Below are positions 1-9,761 of a DNA stretch of 64,000 bases, piece after piece. The notes beneath the pieces were generated by a model. That model did not search any database. It was not told the DNA's origin and saw only the letters and a list, made by a program, of their open reading frames with translations. Source of the stretch: Gracilaria domingensis (Eukaryota > Rhodophyta > Florideophyceae > Gracilariales > Gracilariaceae). Made by a program: the position numbers and the translations under genes. Where the stretch lies: contig VCMS01000221.1 of assembly GCA_022539475.1 (NCBI GenBank), positions 1 through 64,000 on the forward strand, read 5' to 3'. The first letter of the stretch is position 1. Each line of letters starts with the position of its first letter.

Positions 1-2450
1 CGGGCGCTCTTTGCGCGCCCCTTTTGCGCGCGCCGCCCCGCCGCTCGGTGCGCCCCTCTGGGCGTTGCCTCCGCTGGGCGCGCGGCTTCCCGCGCCCGCG
101 TTGCACCCCCGGCGGCCCCCCCCGGTGGGCCGTGGCCCGCTCCTGCTTCCCTCTACTCCTCCCGATTGGTCCGCTGCCGCGCGCTCGACCCCTCCTGGTT
201 TACGGTTCTCCTCTCTCTGCTGCCCCCCCCCCTTGGCTTTTTCTCTCCGTGCTCTCTCCGCCCTTCCCGCGTGTTCCGCGCCCTGGCCGGCGTGGCGTGC
301 GGGGCTCGGTCCACGCCCCGCTGTTTATGCCTGGCTGGTCGGTAGCTGCCTTCATTGCGCTTCTCGCGTCCTCTTGCCCACTCGCCCTGCCCGTCCTTGC
401 CTCGTGGGTCGCGCCGGCTGCTCCCTGCCCTCTCGTCACGTTCTGCCCTCTTCTCCCAGCGGCGCTCCTTGGTGCTGGTGCTCCGTTTTCTCTCCTCTTC
501 TCCTGTCCCGCGCTGGCGGCCCCCCCGCCTGGCGCCTGCCCGTCCCCCTTCCTTCGCGTTCGCGCCGTCTTTCTCTTCGCCTTCGCCTTCTTCTTTCTCG
601 GTGCGTCCTGTGCCCGGCTCGCGGGGCTCCTTCGCTTGTCCCTTCTTGGCCTTCCCTCCCGACCCTTCCCGCTGCCCCCTCCCCCTGCTCTGCCGTTTTG
701 CAGTCTCTCTCCTCGCGCCTCCGCCTGCCCTGCCGTCGCGGGCCGCTTGTGGCGTTCTCCGCTGTTTGCCTGTCCGCTCCGCGCCGTTGTCCCGCGCTCC
801 TCCGATCTGGTTGATGCCCCCTTGCTTTCGCCCGCCTTCGGCTTCCCGCCCCTCTGTTCCGCGCGTCTTTAGCCCCTGCTTTCCGCTTCTCGGCGTTTTT
901 CCCCAGGGGCGTCCCGGCTCTTCTCGCCTCCCTCTTGTTTTGGCTCCTCTTTCTCGCGCCCTGCTCCGCGCCCTCGTCGGCGCCGTTCCGCGTCCGGCGT
1001 CGCCCCCGCGCTGCGCCGCTCTCCCGCCCCCCTTGGGCCCCGCGGCCCCCCCCGTTCCGTCTGCACGTGCCTTCCCCGGCCTTTGGCCGCCCTTCCGGCC
1101 GCCTTTCGGGGCTGCTGGTTCTCCTGCCGCGCCGCTACTTGCCCTCCCCCTCTGGTATGTCGCCCCCCCCGCTGGTGGCCCTTCCGCGTTGCTGGCTCCC
1201 GCGGCTTTGCTCCCTTGTGGCCTCTGTCTGGGCGCCGCCCGGCCGCTGTGCCCTCCTGCTTTTGCCCCCCCCTTGGCGCTTCTTTCCGCGCATGCCCGCC
1301 TCTCGGTACCTCCGCTGCCCTGCGCACCTGCCGCGTTTCCACGCCTCCGCTGCCCCGCCCTTCTTTCGGGCTTTCGCCTCCTGCTGTCTCCCGCCTCCGG
1401 CTTCGGCGGCCGCCCCCCCGTCTGTTTCTTCCTCGTGCTGCGGTCCCGTCCTGGCTCTGGGTTGCGGTCCTCGCTCGGCCTCATCCCGGCGTCTCGGGCT
1501 CCACGCGTGGGTGTGCTGCCTCCTGCTCCCTGTTTCGACCGCCTTTTTGCGTTTTCGTTTCCGGGTGTCCGCGCTCGCGCGCTCCGTCGTCGGCCCGGCC
1601 CCTGGCCTCACCGCGCGACCCTGGGTGGGTCTGTTTCTGCCCGTTTTCCCGCCCGGCTGGCCCTCCGCTCGTTTCCATCTTCGTCCCGCGCTTCCCCGCC
1701 CTGGTCCTCCGCGTTTATTCGCCGCCCGGCCGTCTCCTGTTGGGGGTTCCGCTGCCGGCCGCCGCTCTCTGCCCGTCGTTCCCCGCTTCTGGCCTGTCCT
1801 CCCACCCGCGGTTGCCCTCCTCAGCGCTGTTCAGCCTCCGTTCCCCGGCCCCCTCTTCGCCCGCCTCTCCCCACAGTTTTTTGTGTGTTCTGCTGCGCCT
1901 CTCCCGCCGCGCTTGCCTGTCTCAACCCGCCCTGTGCGGTCGTTTCCCCCGTGGCCTGCACCTTGCCCGTCTTCTCGCGCGCTTCGCCTGGTTGGCCGGG
2001 CGTGTCCCTGCTCGCCGTCCTGCCCGGCGCGCGCCGACCCCGCCCCCCTCCTTCTTTTCCCTTGCCGTTCTTATGGGCTCCCCGTCGTTGCCCGCGCTCC
2101 GTCGAGTCGGCCCCCTCCCCGTCGCCTTTGGCCCCTCTTTCCTTCCTCCCCTTGCGCGCTCGCCCCCTTTCCCTTCGCTGCTGCTCCCTTCCCCCCCCGC
2201 CGGGTCGCCTCCGCTCGCCTATTCGGCGGCGTGCTTTGTCCTTGCGCTCCGCCGGCTCGTTCCCCTCTGCCCTGTCCGCCCGGCACCTCTCCTCGCGCAG
2301 CTCCCTGGCCCCTTCCACGCACGCCTGGATTCTCTCCCCCCGCCCCTTCCATCCCCCCAGGTTGGTTTCCTTCCCCACTTTGCGTCCCCGCTTCTCGTCG
2401 CGTTATGCCTCTCTCCTCTTTGCCCGTTGCCTCCTTTTCTTCGGGCCCCG
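1..2450. other. A-depleted, C/T/G-rich low-complexity tract, probably non-coding
   Basis: The plus strand has almost no A (one in the first 120 bases) while C, T and G are abundant. Every stop codon needs an A on the strand being read, or a T whose complement is that A. The depletion therefore removes stops from all six frames and creates overlapping 'ORFs' of up to 700 codons on both strands. Their translations are Pro/Ser/Arg/Leu-rich (plus) or Arg/Gly/Glu-rich (minus) with no domain I recognise. I read this as compositional, not coding. The tract begins before the window, and normal base use returns at about 2460. Confidence 0.75.
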
Positions 2451-3113
2451 TCAGTGACTCGATGCCTCTCTTGCAAGCCCGGTGTGGTCTGTGCCGCTGC
2501 AAAGGTCGCGGCCTTCATTTCCGCTCGGTTGGCCCTCCAATTCGGAGCTTTGTTACATTTGTCGCTAACGACCCGGCGGTATTTCTGATCCAGTCCGGCC
2601 ACTCTGACACTGATGGTGGGTCATTCCAACCAGGCCCCAGAGTACCTGACGTCTCCTGCTCGCTGCCTCGCACTTCCAGACTGTTCCGTTGACTTCTTGC
2701 CCGTCGTCCTGCTTTGCTCCTGTGCGCTTGACCGGCGCTTGTCGTTTCGTCGTTGTCGTTGATTGCCGGCCTTTCGTTGAGACGCGATCTTGGATTTCCG
2801 CGCGCCCGATTCGTGTTCTGTTCCATCTGAGGATGCTGCCACGCAGTTTCTTCGCAGTGGATGTTACAGCCCGTTCTTTGATACTTTTTGGTCCCTGTGT
2901 CCTCCTTTTGCTTGCTGGGTTCGTTGCAGCCTCGACGGCTAGCGAATACGAGCAGTGCCACATAAGCAGTCGCAGAAAAGAAGTCGTCGTTGCGTTCCAT
3001 GGATGAGGGGTGATGGGGCGAGAAGGCGTATTGCGTCGAAGGGCAACAACGGTCACGGCACTTGCACATTTGTATGCGAGATAGGTAGAATTCTTTTTGC
3101 TTACATGAAAAGA

Positions 3114-3166
3114 ACGTCTGGGAACCTGTTTCGGGGTCGACAGACCCGAAACAGTTTCCCAAACGT
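3114..3166. repeat. Imperfect palindrome, 24-25 nt arms, 4-nt spacer
   Basis: The left arm (3114-3138) and right arm (3143-3166) are reverse complements apart from two mismatches and one extra G. The spacer is GACA. It lies outside any recognisable gene. Confidence 0.85.
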
Positions 3167-3549
3167 CGCCCCACTTACAGTCACGGTAGCGCCCGCTGGT
3201 TGGCTCACTTGATGGGAAAGTGGGAGTAGTGTTATTCTCGGATGAACCCAATCTGTACCCATCACGAATATGAAAGCGTGACTAAATACAAGAAGGCCAT
3301 TCTTACAACCGAAAGCTTTCACGAAACCCGTCAACCCTACCCATTTCTACGTATAACAATCACCGGACGGCTACGAGTATACTAGACAGCAGTGTTGCAC
3401 GATATGAATAAATTTTTAGGCCCCGCACAAAGCTTTTGAACCGGCCATGTCACTCATGCGTACCGGACTGCGAGTGACCACACGTGCAACACGGAAGAAA
3501 ATATTGAACGTGTCAGTAGTACTTCAACCCATTCAGTTGAATATGCAAA

Positions 3550-3588
3550 AGCTGCTTACTTCCTACAGCCTGTAGGAAGTAAGCAGCT
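3550..3588. repeat. Perfect 19-bp-arm palindrome with 1-nt spacer
   Basis: Bases 3550-3568 and 3570-3588 are exact reverse complements around a single C. An RNA hairpin would have no workable loop, so a DNA-level origin (template switching or a fold-back) seems likelier than a selected RNA structure. Confidence 0.9.
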
Positions 3589-3941
3589 GTAGGCTACAGC
3601 AAAACGTGCAGACTCTGCGACAGGGAGCAGGTCTTGCTGCCGGCAGTCAAAGCGGCCTTCAAGGACTCAGTGCCTTGCCCGGTCAGTGGCGTTCAATTCA
3701 ACGCTCCTCTTTGTGCCTACCTTTTGACGCCCCGCCAGAATATAATCTGAACAGAAACCCTTTTTTCTGTTTAATATGCTCGAATGGCCCGTCGTCCCAT
3801 TATCGATTCTGTCTATTCTCCATCGCACAGCGTGCTTGATCCGCGTTTTCTCGTCGTGACTTCCGTTCTGTAGCTCCACGATTGTTCAACCTGCTCCGTT
3901 TCTAAGCACGCCCCGCACTTTTTCCGGAATGATTGACGTAA

Positions 3942-4788
3942 GTGCTTTATAATACGATTTCATTTCTTTCTGACGGCTGGACGGATTCGAGTTACGAAAA
4001 TGTTATTAACGTGTTGCTCACTATAACAGTAGTAAAAAAGTCGAGAAAACCGTTCTTTCTGCGGTCTACCTACACTGATGCTACAACTTGTGATGCTAAA
4101 TTGTATGTAAACACGGTAGTATCCCTGTTTGCAGAGTTTGGTGATATGAGACGTGTGTGCGCTGGGGTAAGCGACAATGCCAGTACTTGCATTAAGGCGA
4201 AGGAGCAGCTTGCGGCAAAATACAACGACATCGTTTCCAGTCCCGACCAAATGCATCTTGGAAATCTGCTCATGCAAAACGTTGGGGAGCTACAGTGGGT
4301 AAAAGATATATTGAACACTGTTTCCGGAATTATTAACGATTTAAAAAAGCACTCAAAGCTTTACTTTAGGTTTAAGCAATTAAAGGAGCAATATAATTGC
4401 GAGCTACGTAATCAGGGGTACACGACAACGAATTGCGAAATGGATGAGTACAATAGACTGCAGCCACTGCGTACCGCCGTACTACCTGTGCGAATGGCAT
4501 CTACTGGCTTCGCGAGTTCGGAAGGAATGTTACATTCTTTTCTGAGAGACAAATTAGTATATCAAAGACTTGTGCAATCTTATGATTTCTCTTAAACTCT
4601 GTATACCGGTCGTGGTGATCAGAGAAGGGATATATTCGAGGCTACTGTTCCAGACAATTCGGATTACGGGAGAGGTCTGGATATATTTCATATACTGCGG
4701 ATGATGAGATACTACCTACTAATATTTGACGATGACAGTTCCGTCATTTCGGAGATATACCCGGCAACCAAGCAACTCGAGAGCAAAC
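3942..4788 (+). pseudogene. hAT-family transposase, 5' portion (DUF659-like), interrupted by element B
   Basis: The 217-codon frame at 3942-4595 has the hAT/DUF659 signature: SDGWTDSSYENVINVL near residue 10, then a VSDNAST block near residue 97 with its catalytic-region Asp. hAT transposases cut and paste DNA transposons using a DDE-type RNase-H fold. After a stop at 4593-4595 the homology resumes in another frame (4701-4788, ending ...KQLESKL), so there is a frameshift between about 4600 and 4690. The frame then breaks at 4788, where the LTR of element B begins. The missing C-terminal half is at 25481-26304, and the two halves join in frame once one target duplication is removed. The initiator Met is uncertain. 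The copy is dead through both the frameshift and the insertion. Confidence 0.85.
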
Positions 4789-5641
4789 TGTGGTGCAATC
4801 TCACGAGTGGGCAAACAAGAGCCGCGTCGCGAAAAGCGCGCCTACACGGTGTTCGAGCCCCCCTCTCCATAGGTGTAGGTTCGGTAGTAAAACCCTCCGG
4901 CAGGGCTGACACAGGCTGGGTGTATATCCGGGCAGCCCCGTCCTTGGCGTGCAGCCGGAGGATGGGGTGGGCAGAATCGTCGTAGAATTCGGGTAGTTCC
5001 GGCGAGCCACAGCGAGTGGAGATATCCGAACCAACGGTGTTGGGCAAAACGGGCAACCAACGAGCCGCGCAACGGTGCACTGACTCGTGATAAACGGGAA
5101 TAATTCCCGAGATTAGCGGACAAAAACCTGTATAACAGGGCAGAGAGACGAGAGTCCTATGACGGAAATAATAACAAAGAAACAATAAAAGATGCCGTAA
5201 CGACGGTCTAGAACTCCTCAAGGGTAGAGGTCGGATGACTACCCCGGAATTGTGGCGGCTTGCCCGATTATGGACGAAGACCGTTCACAAGCGGCAAGGA
5301 AGTCAGAGCCAGAAGCCTCCTTGAGGTTTACTTCCCGTACAGTGGCGGCAAGTGCCGCCACTTATATACGGCACTTGAAAATATCAATTGAAATATCTAA
5401 CTATCCGACGATGCCGCCCAATACACTACAGATGTGCACCCGTGGCACGCTTGCCACGGCGCACCCGCTATCTGGCCAACTTGGCACACGTGTGCAAAAA
5501 TACTACCCTTCCTAGGCATACCCCAAAATAGGGCCACTACCACAGTAGCCTCTCATAACTTGAGGTGTCGAAGCCGGTAACGGATCAACAAACTATGAAA
5601 AACACCTCGGTGCATCCCCAGAAAGGGCGTTTTGCTCTACA
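4789..5641 (-). repeat. 3' LTR of element B (853 bp)
   Basis: It is nearly identical to 24624-25475. On the minus strand it starts TGTAGAGCAAAACG and ends TTGCACCACA. It contains internal inverted repeats such as AGTGGCGGCA/TGCCGCCACT near 5340-5361 and CCGTGGCA/TGCCACGG near 5442-5461, which could fold as hairpins in the transcript. Confidence 0.9.
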
Positions 5642-5657
5642 TCTCCTCCTTCTCAGG
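5642..5657 (-). promoter_or_regulatory. Polypurine tract of element B
   Basis: Read on the minus strand this is CCTGAGAAGGAGGAGA, directly before the TGT that opens the 3' LTR. That is where plus-strand DNA synthesis starts in LTR retrotransposons. It resembles the C-element tract at 58461-58473. Confidence 0.75.
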
Positions 5658-7246
5658 CTGAGATACCGACTCCGTTGGCTGGATATGTTCGAACTGCCTG
5701 CAGGTTACCCAGGTCGTGCGCTGAAATCCCTAGTTTTGGGTTCCCTTTCCGCATCCGAGCGGCTGTACCTCTCGATACATACATCCCAGCCAGTCCTACA
5801 TCGTCCCCGGCGAGGCTCCAGTCCAGGACAGTGGTCGTTCTCTAGCAAAACTTCCCGACTGGTATCGGCTACAGTAGGTCCTTCACCAATATCGGCAGTT
5901 CCTAGTTTTCGGCTTTCCGTCAAGCACGGAGCAAACCGGCTTCTCCGGTGATCTTCTTGACTCGTACGAGACGATTGAGCCAAAGAAAGCCGGATTTGAA
6001 GACCGGAAAGTGCTTCAAACGAGGTCGTTTTGGTTCGGCCTCACTGTAAACAACCGAAATTCGGCGAACTGAACACCTCCGCTCGGCGGCTTGAATGACA
6101 ACGGAAGTCAGCATTTCTTGACATTCCTTGTAGCTCTACCGAAGCTCTGTTTGGACGCCAGTTTCCGGAGTAATCGGCATCCGCATTGCGGAGAGAGCAC
6201 ACTCCCAAGTTGTGCTAAAGATAGCTCAACCGAGGGGTGTTTCGCGAACGCCATAACCCAGGAACCGTTGTAGGCGGCAGTAGACCGTCTCGGTTAAGTT
6301 TAAGTCTCTCTAATTAAAGTCGATTCGCACCGAGAGATCGGAATTTGCCCTTGATTAAGTGGGTCAAACGTGATCGTTCCAGTTCGGACATCCCAAAAGC
6401 GCAAGTTTATTGACAAACCGATATGACTTCGGAACTTCGCGCCCAACCTTCTCACAAGGAAAGAGACCTCATACGGGGGCTTAATACAATCCACAGAGGT
6501 GGCCTAGCGACGTTGAGATACTCGGAAATGCCGTGTGACGGAGACAGCACAAGTCCGATCCAGTGTATCAGCAGTACTGTAGTGCTCAGACCTTCGTCCC
6601 AAATGAAGGCATAACGTCAATAAACGGAATCGGGACATGCCGTAGAACGGTGAAACAGATACCACCCAGAACGGTCAAGCGCAATTTCCCAGTAATGGCG
6701 AATGTAAATCCGTCTCTGCAGCAAAGAAACCGACGAGATTCGGCAATGTGCGACATGTAGTGGCACCTAGGGGTGGTGTAGACTGTAAATCATGCCCCGT
6801 AAGGTAGATGTAATTCATCAAACCGTTGCCGGCATGGCTCGAATTTTCCTTCTTGTTCTCCGCCTTCTCAGAGGGCAATGCCTCGTTCGAGGGTCTTGCG
6901 AATGGCCCACGAGAGATGGTAACTTTCCGCAGAAGCGGCTGTAGCGATAAAACTTCTTAGTCTTCCTTCCAGTGTCCTGGCTTCTTCTCCTTCTTCTTAG
7001 GCTTCTTTCTTCTTCATTTTCTTCTCCACTGTAAGTGGCTTCCGCGTTTCGCGGCTTGTCTGCTGAGGCAGAGACTGTCCGCATAGAGCGGCATATTGCT
7101 GCTTTTCAGTAGCGTCCGCCTAGAGCGCCTTCTTAATATCAACATCGTTGCATCCGCGTGAAGCGGCACGTTTTGCATGATGCAATTCCATCCGCGTGAA
7201 GCGGCATATTCCGTCCGAGACGGCATAACTCACTAGTTGTGGGTGG
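5658..7246 (-). other. 3' non-coding region of element B with repeated CCGC...GCGG mini-hairpins
   Basis: No open frame of note lies between the chromodomain stop and the PPT. The region carries about nine short inverted motifs of the form TCCGC-N3 to N6-GCGGC or close variants, near 6073, 6181, 6926, 7037, 7079, 7110, 7160, 7188 and 7213. Two copies (7160, 7188) are identical (TCCGCGTGAAGCGGC). The loops vary (atag, ctaga, gtgaa, agaa), as expected of structure-conserving or template-switching repeats. Confidence 0.6.
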
Positions 7247-8149
7247 TCAACCCACTTGGGCTCTGTCCAACGTAGCCGGTATCGGTGTCCGTGTGCGACG
7301 GTGGTACTGTAGGACCTTAGAGCGAGGAAGATGCTCGATAGGCTCATGTGTATCCTTCGAAGAAGGACAGGCGTACCAACGCACTCGATACAATAGCTCT
7401 CCATCAGAGGCGTAGCCGTGACTAATCAGACGGTCCAAAGCGTACTCCCTGTCGAGGACACGCTGCTCAGTGTGCGGTTCCGTTATTGTGCCCTCTTCTC
7501 GGGTGTCCTTGGTGGCTTTCCCGTCGTGGGCGTCGGTACCAAACCGCTTCCGTCCTGACGGCAGTGCATTCTGCACGCCAGGTGGTCCTGGTGAGGATTG
7601 TGTGTTCCTGACGTTCAGGCTTCCAGATTTCTGGCTTTCCACCCCGTGTTGTCCGCCTGTGACCTTACTTTGGTCTTCTCGAAGAGCGAGCTTCCGGCGT
7701 TCCGGCGGGATCTCCCGTCGTGAGGGTGAACGGTCCGCCTTGCCGTGTGCCAGCGAGTGGTGCTGGTGTGCGCGCCGTGGCGCCGTTTCGCCACTCACTG
7801 CTGGTGATGGGGCCTGCGCCGTTGCACGGCTGTGCGCTGCCGATTCGAATTCGGAATTTCCGTTTTCGGCTGCCGCAAGCCTTACAGCAGGCACGTGCCT
7901 GGCTCGCGTGCTGTTGTCCTCCACTGGAGGCGGGTCGCCGGCGAAGCCATACACTTGGCGCAGTGTGCGCGCGTGTGCAGCGTTGTGCTGTTTCCCACTT
8001 ACTCGATGACCACCGACGGTGGAACGCGTGATAGCATAAGTTCGAACGGCGAGATCTGAGTAGTACGATGGACCTGCGTCTTGTAGGCATACGTCACCGC
8101 ATCGGTGTACTGATCCCATTCCGACGGATGCTCGGCAACGAATGTCCAT
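7247..8149 (-). CDS. Element B chromodomain reading frame
   Basis: The frame has 300 codons. The last 75 or so hold a chromodomain: ...LLYRVRWYACPSSKDTHEPIEHLPRSKV..., with the usual Trp replaced by His in the 'TWEP' position. Chromodomains on retrotransposons bind methylated histone tails and steer integration to heterochromatin. The preceding part is Pro/Ser/Arg-rich and has no fold I recognise. The integrase ends in a different frame (stop at 7999), so this frame is not fused to it here. Its first codon is not a certain start. The linker may be ordinary spacer that happens to be open. Confidence 0.65.
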   Translation of the reverse strand: MDIRCRASVGMGSVHRCGDVCLQDAGPSYYSDLAVRTYAITRSTVGGHRVSGKQHNAAHARTLRQVYGFAGDPPPVEDNSTRARHVPAVRLAAAENGNSEFESAAHSRATAQAPSPAVSGETAPRRAHQHHSLAHGKADRSPSRREIPPERRKLALREDQSKVTGGQHGVESQKSGSLNVRNTQSSPGPPGVQNALPSGRKRFGTDAHDGKATKDTREEGTITEPHTEQRVLDREYALDRLISHGYASDGELLYRVRWYACPSSKDTHEPIEHLPRSKVLQYHRRTRTPIPATLDRAQVG

Positions 8150-8560
8150 AATGCATTGAGCATTGTGCGGTTAAAGCTTTCAACCTGCCCATTACTCTGG
8201 GGATAATATGTTGTCGTGCACCAGTTTTGGATCGGCAAGATGCGGCAGACGTCTTGAAAGAACTTAGCGGCGAACTGCGATCCATTATCCGATAAAAAAT
8301 CAATCGGCGGTCTGTAGACAAAACCCAGTGTGTGACGAAAGCTTGGGCCACGGCACTGGCGGTAACCTTCTTCAAAGGCACAGTCCGTACCAGTTTAGAA
8401 AAGCGGTCGGTGAACAACAGTAGAAACCGGTTTCCCTGACGGGTGCGAATAAACTCACCGAGCAAGTCAATAGCCACGAACTCCAGTGGAGCTCTAACCG
8501 GGAAGAGTACCAACTTCTTGGAATACTTCCGCAGTTTGACGCGGTTCTTCGCGCAATCCG
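7999..8560 (-). pseudogene. Element B integrase, C-terminal piece (after the element A insertion)
   Basis: It continues the integrase that is cut at 19302: CAKN follows RRCTD in frame when one copy of the 5-bp duplication is removed. The core shows the first catalytic Asp (LLFTDRFSK), then a frameshift near 8330-8240, then the TTTYYPQSNGQVESFNRT block with the catalytic Glu. It ends at ...PPSVVIE and a stop. The 'GPY/F' module that follows in elements A and C (HKLSPIA.GPY) is not found, which suggests an internal deletion before the chromodomain frame. Confidence 0.8.
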
Positions 8561-9544
8561 TGTAGAACAACGCGAGTGCGCGGAATCGTTGACGATAATG
8601 CTCCATAACTCGCCATGCGAGACGTATCGGTCATGGAAAGTTGTATGAAGAATGGCCCAATTTTGGGGATTTCTGGCTAATTTTATTTGGTACCCCCTGG
8701 GGTTGGCGCCAGCAATGGCAGGCTATCACTGAATGGTCGCGTGTACGCGCGTGGTTATTTTGACCCTTTCACAGGTGAATTTGGTTCGATAGTCGAATAG
8801 TTTACTGGCCGCTGCCGCGGGTTGCACACTTTCCACGTGTGTGGACCTGCACAAGCGTGCACTTTATTCTTTTAATTTAGTTTAACTAATTAATCGGGTA
8901 CGATATAGGGAGGTGACCTCGCGGCCACCTCCGCCCCTCAGTAAAGGGTAACCGAGCTCGGCTCTAAACTAGTTTCGCCTGCGCGAATTGTACAACTCCA
9001 GCCGAAGGGTCACCGCGTACGATACGAGTTAGCTTCATCCCTCGGGATCACTCAGGCAATACTGATCATTGTGGCCTTGCCCTCGGGCTTATTTATTCCG
9101 TGTCTTCGGACTTTCTGTTTCGTTTACTGTGCAGTTGTACTGCTTTCAACACAATTGGTATCGTTTCCGTCTCGGTATAGAGTTGTGCCGCGTGGGCTTA
9201 ATACACATCGTCGTCTCCCGGCGCCGGGTCTGTTGCCGCTTTCCGCACGTCCCGCCGCGGGATTCCTCTCTTTTCCTCCTTTGGTTTCCGTTCCTTTTCC
9301 ACCTTTTGCTTAGGGCTTACACCGCTCTACGGTACCTTCCTTCTCGACCATTCCGTCACTTTTCGCCCGATTCCTGGATCTAGCCCGCTCACCCGTCAAC
9401 CTCCGTAATTATATCCCGTACCACGGGCGGTCTTGCACCCGCACTATCCGTGTTCGGAGGGCTCACCACTGAGTTCACCTCGTCTAGAGGGCAAGGAATC
9501 GAACGCCTTGAGAGACGTTCCCATCGCTGGGGTTTTGATCTACA
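8561..9544 (+). repeat. 5' LTR of element A (984 bp)
   Basis: It begins TGTAGAACAACG and ends TTTTGATCTACA, giving TGTAGA/TCTACA terminal inverted repeats. It matches 18318-19301 along its whole length. An open AT-rich stretch near 8860-8905 precedes a purine run (TATAGGGAGGTGACC), a plausible promoter region, though I cannot place the start of transcription. Confidence 0.93.
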
Positions 9545-9546
9545 AG

Positions 9547-9564
9547 TGGTCTCCCGACTTAGAA
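9547..9564 (+). promoter_or_regulatory. Primer-binding site of element A
   Basis: TGGTCTCCCGACTTAGAA lies 2 nt after the LTR. Its complement ends ...CGGGAGACCA, as a charged tRNA 3' end would. The same 18 bases, or close variants, follow the LTRs of B, C and D. The implied acceptor stem has a C1-G72 pair and A73, the eukaryotic tRNA-Tyr pattern. Confidence 0.8.
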
Positions 9565-9761
9565 CGAGTTGGATTCTTTCTTTCGTTCTCGTTCTTGTCG
9601 AGGAGTCTCACGATTAGTGATCAATTGGTTTTTGGGAAGCTACTGTGGAACAGTGGACTCTCTAGAGTGTTTTATTTGTTGTTCGTTACTTACTCTTAGG
9701 AGTATCGAGACCTCTCGTTGTTAATTTGATCTTACCGCTGTTCGGTACACCGTGGCCCGGT

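Larger units (their letters stand above)
2460..3941. other. No convincing gene; flank of the hAT element
   Basis: Open frames here are short and overlapping, and none shows a family signature. The stretch holds two near-perfect palindromes, listed separately. The left end and N-terminal part of the hAT transposon probably lie in 3400-3941, but I could not identify its terminal inverted repeat or a BED zinc finger. Confidence 0.4.

Noticed and set aside
355-2692. Overlapping ORFs of 500-700 codons on the plus strand and 443 on the minus strand
   Set aside because: They follow from A depletion, occur in all six frames at once and encode only low-complexity Pro/Ser/Arg sequence.
9069-9383. ORFs inside the A LTRs (also at 18828-19140)
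   Set aside because: They are shared by both LTR copies only because the DNA is duplicated. Frames differ in length between copies and show no motif.
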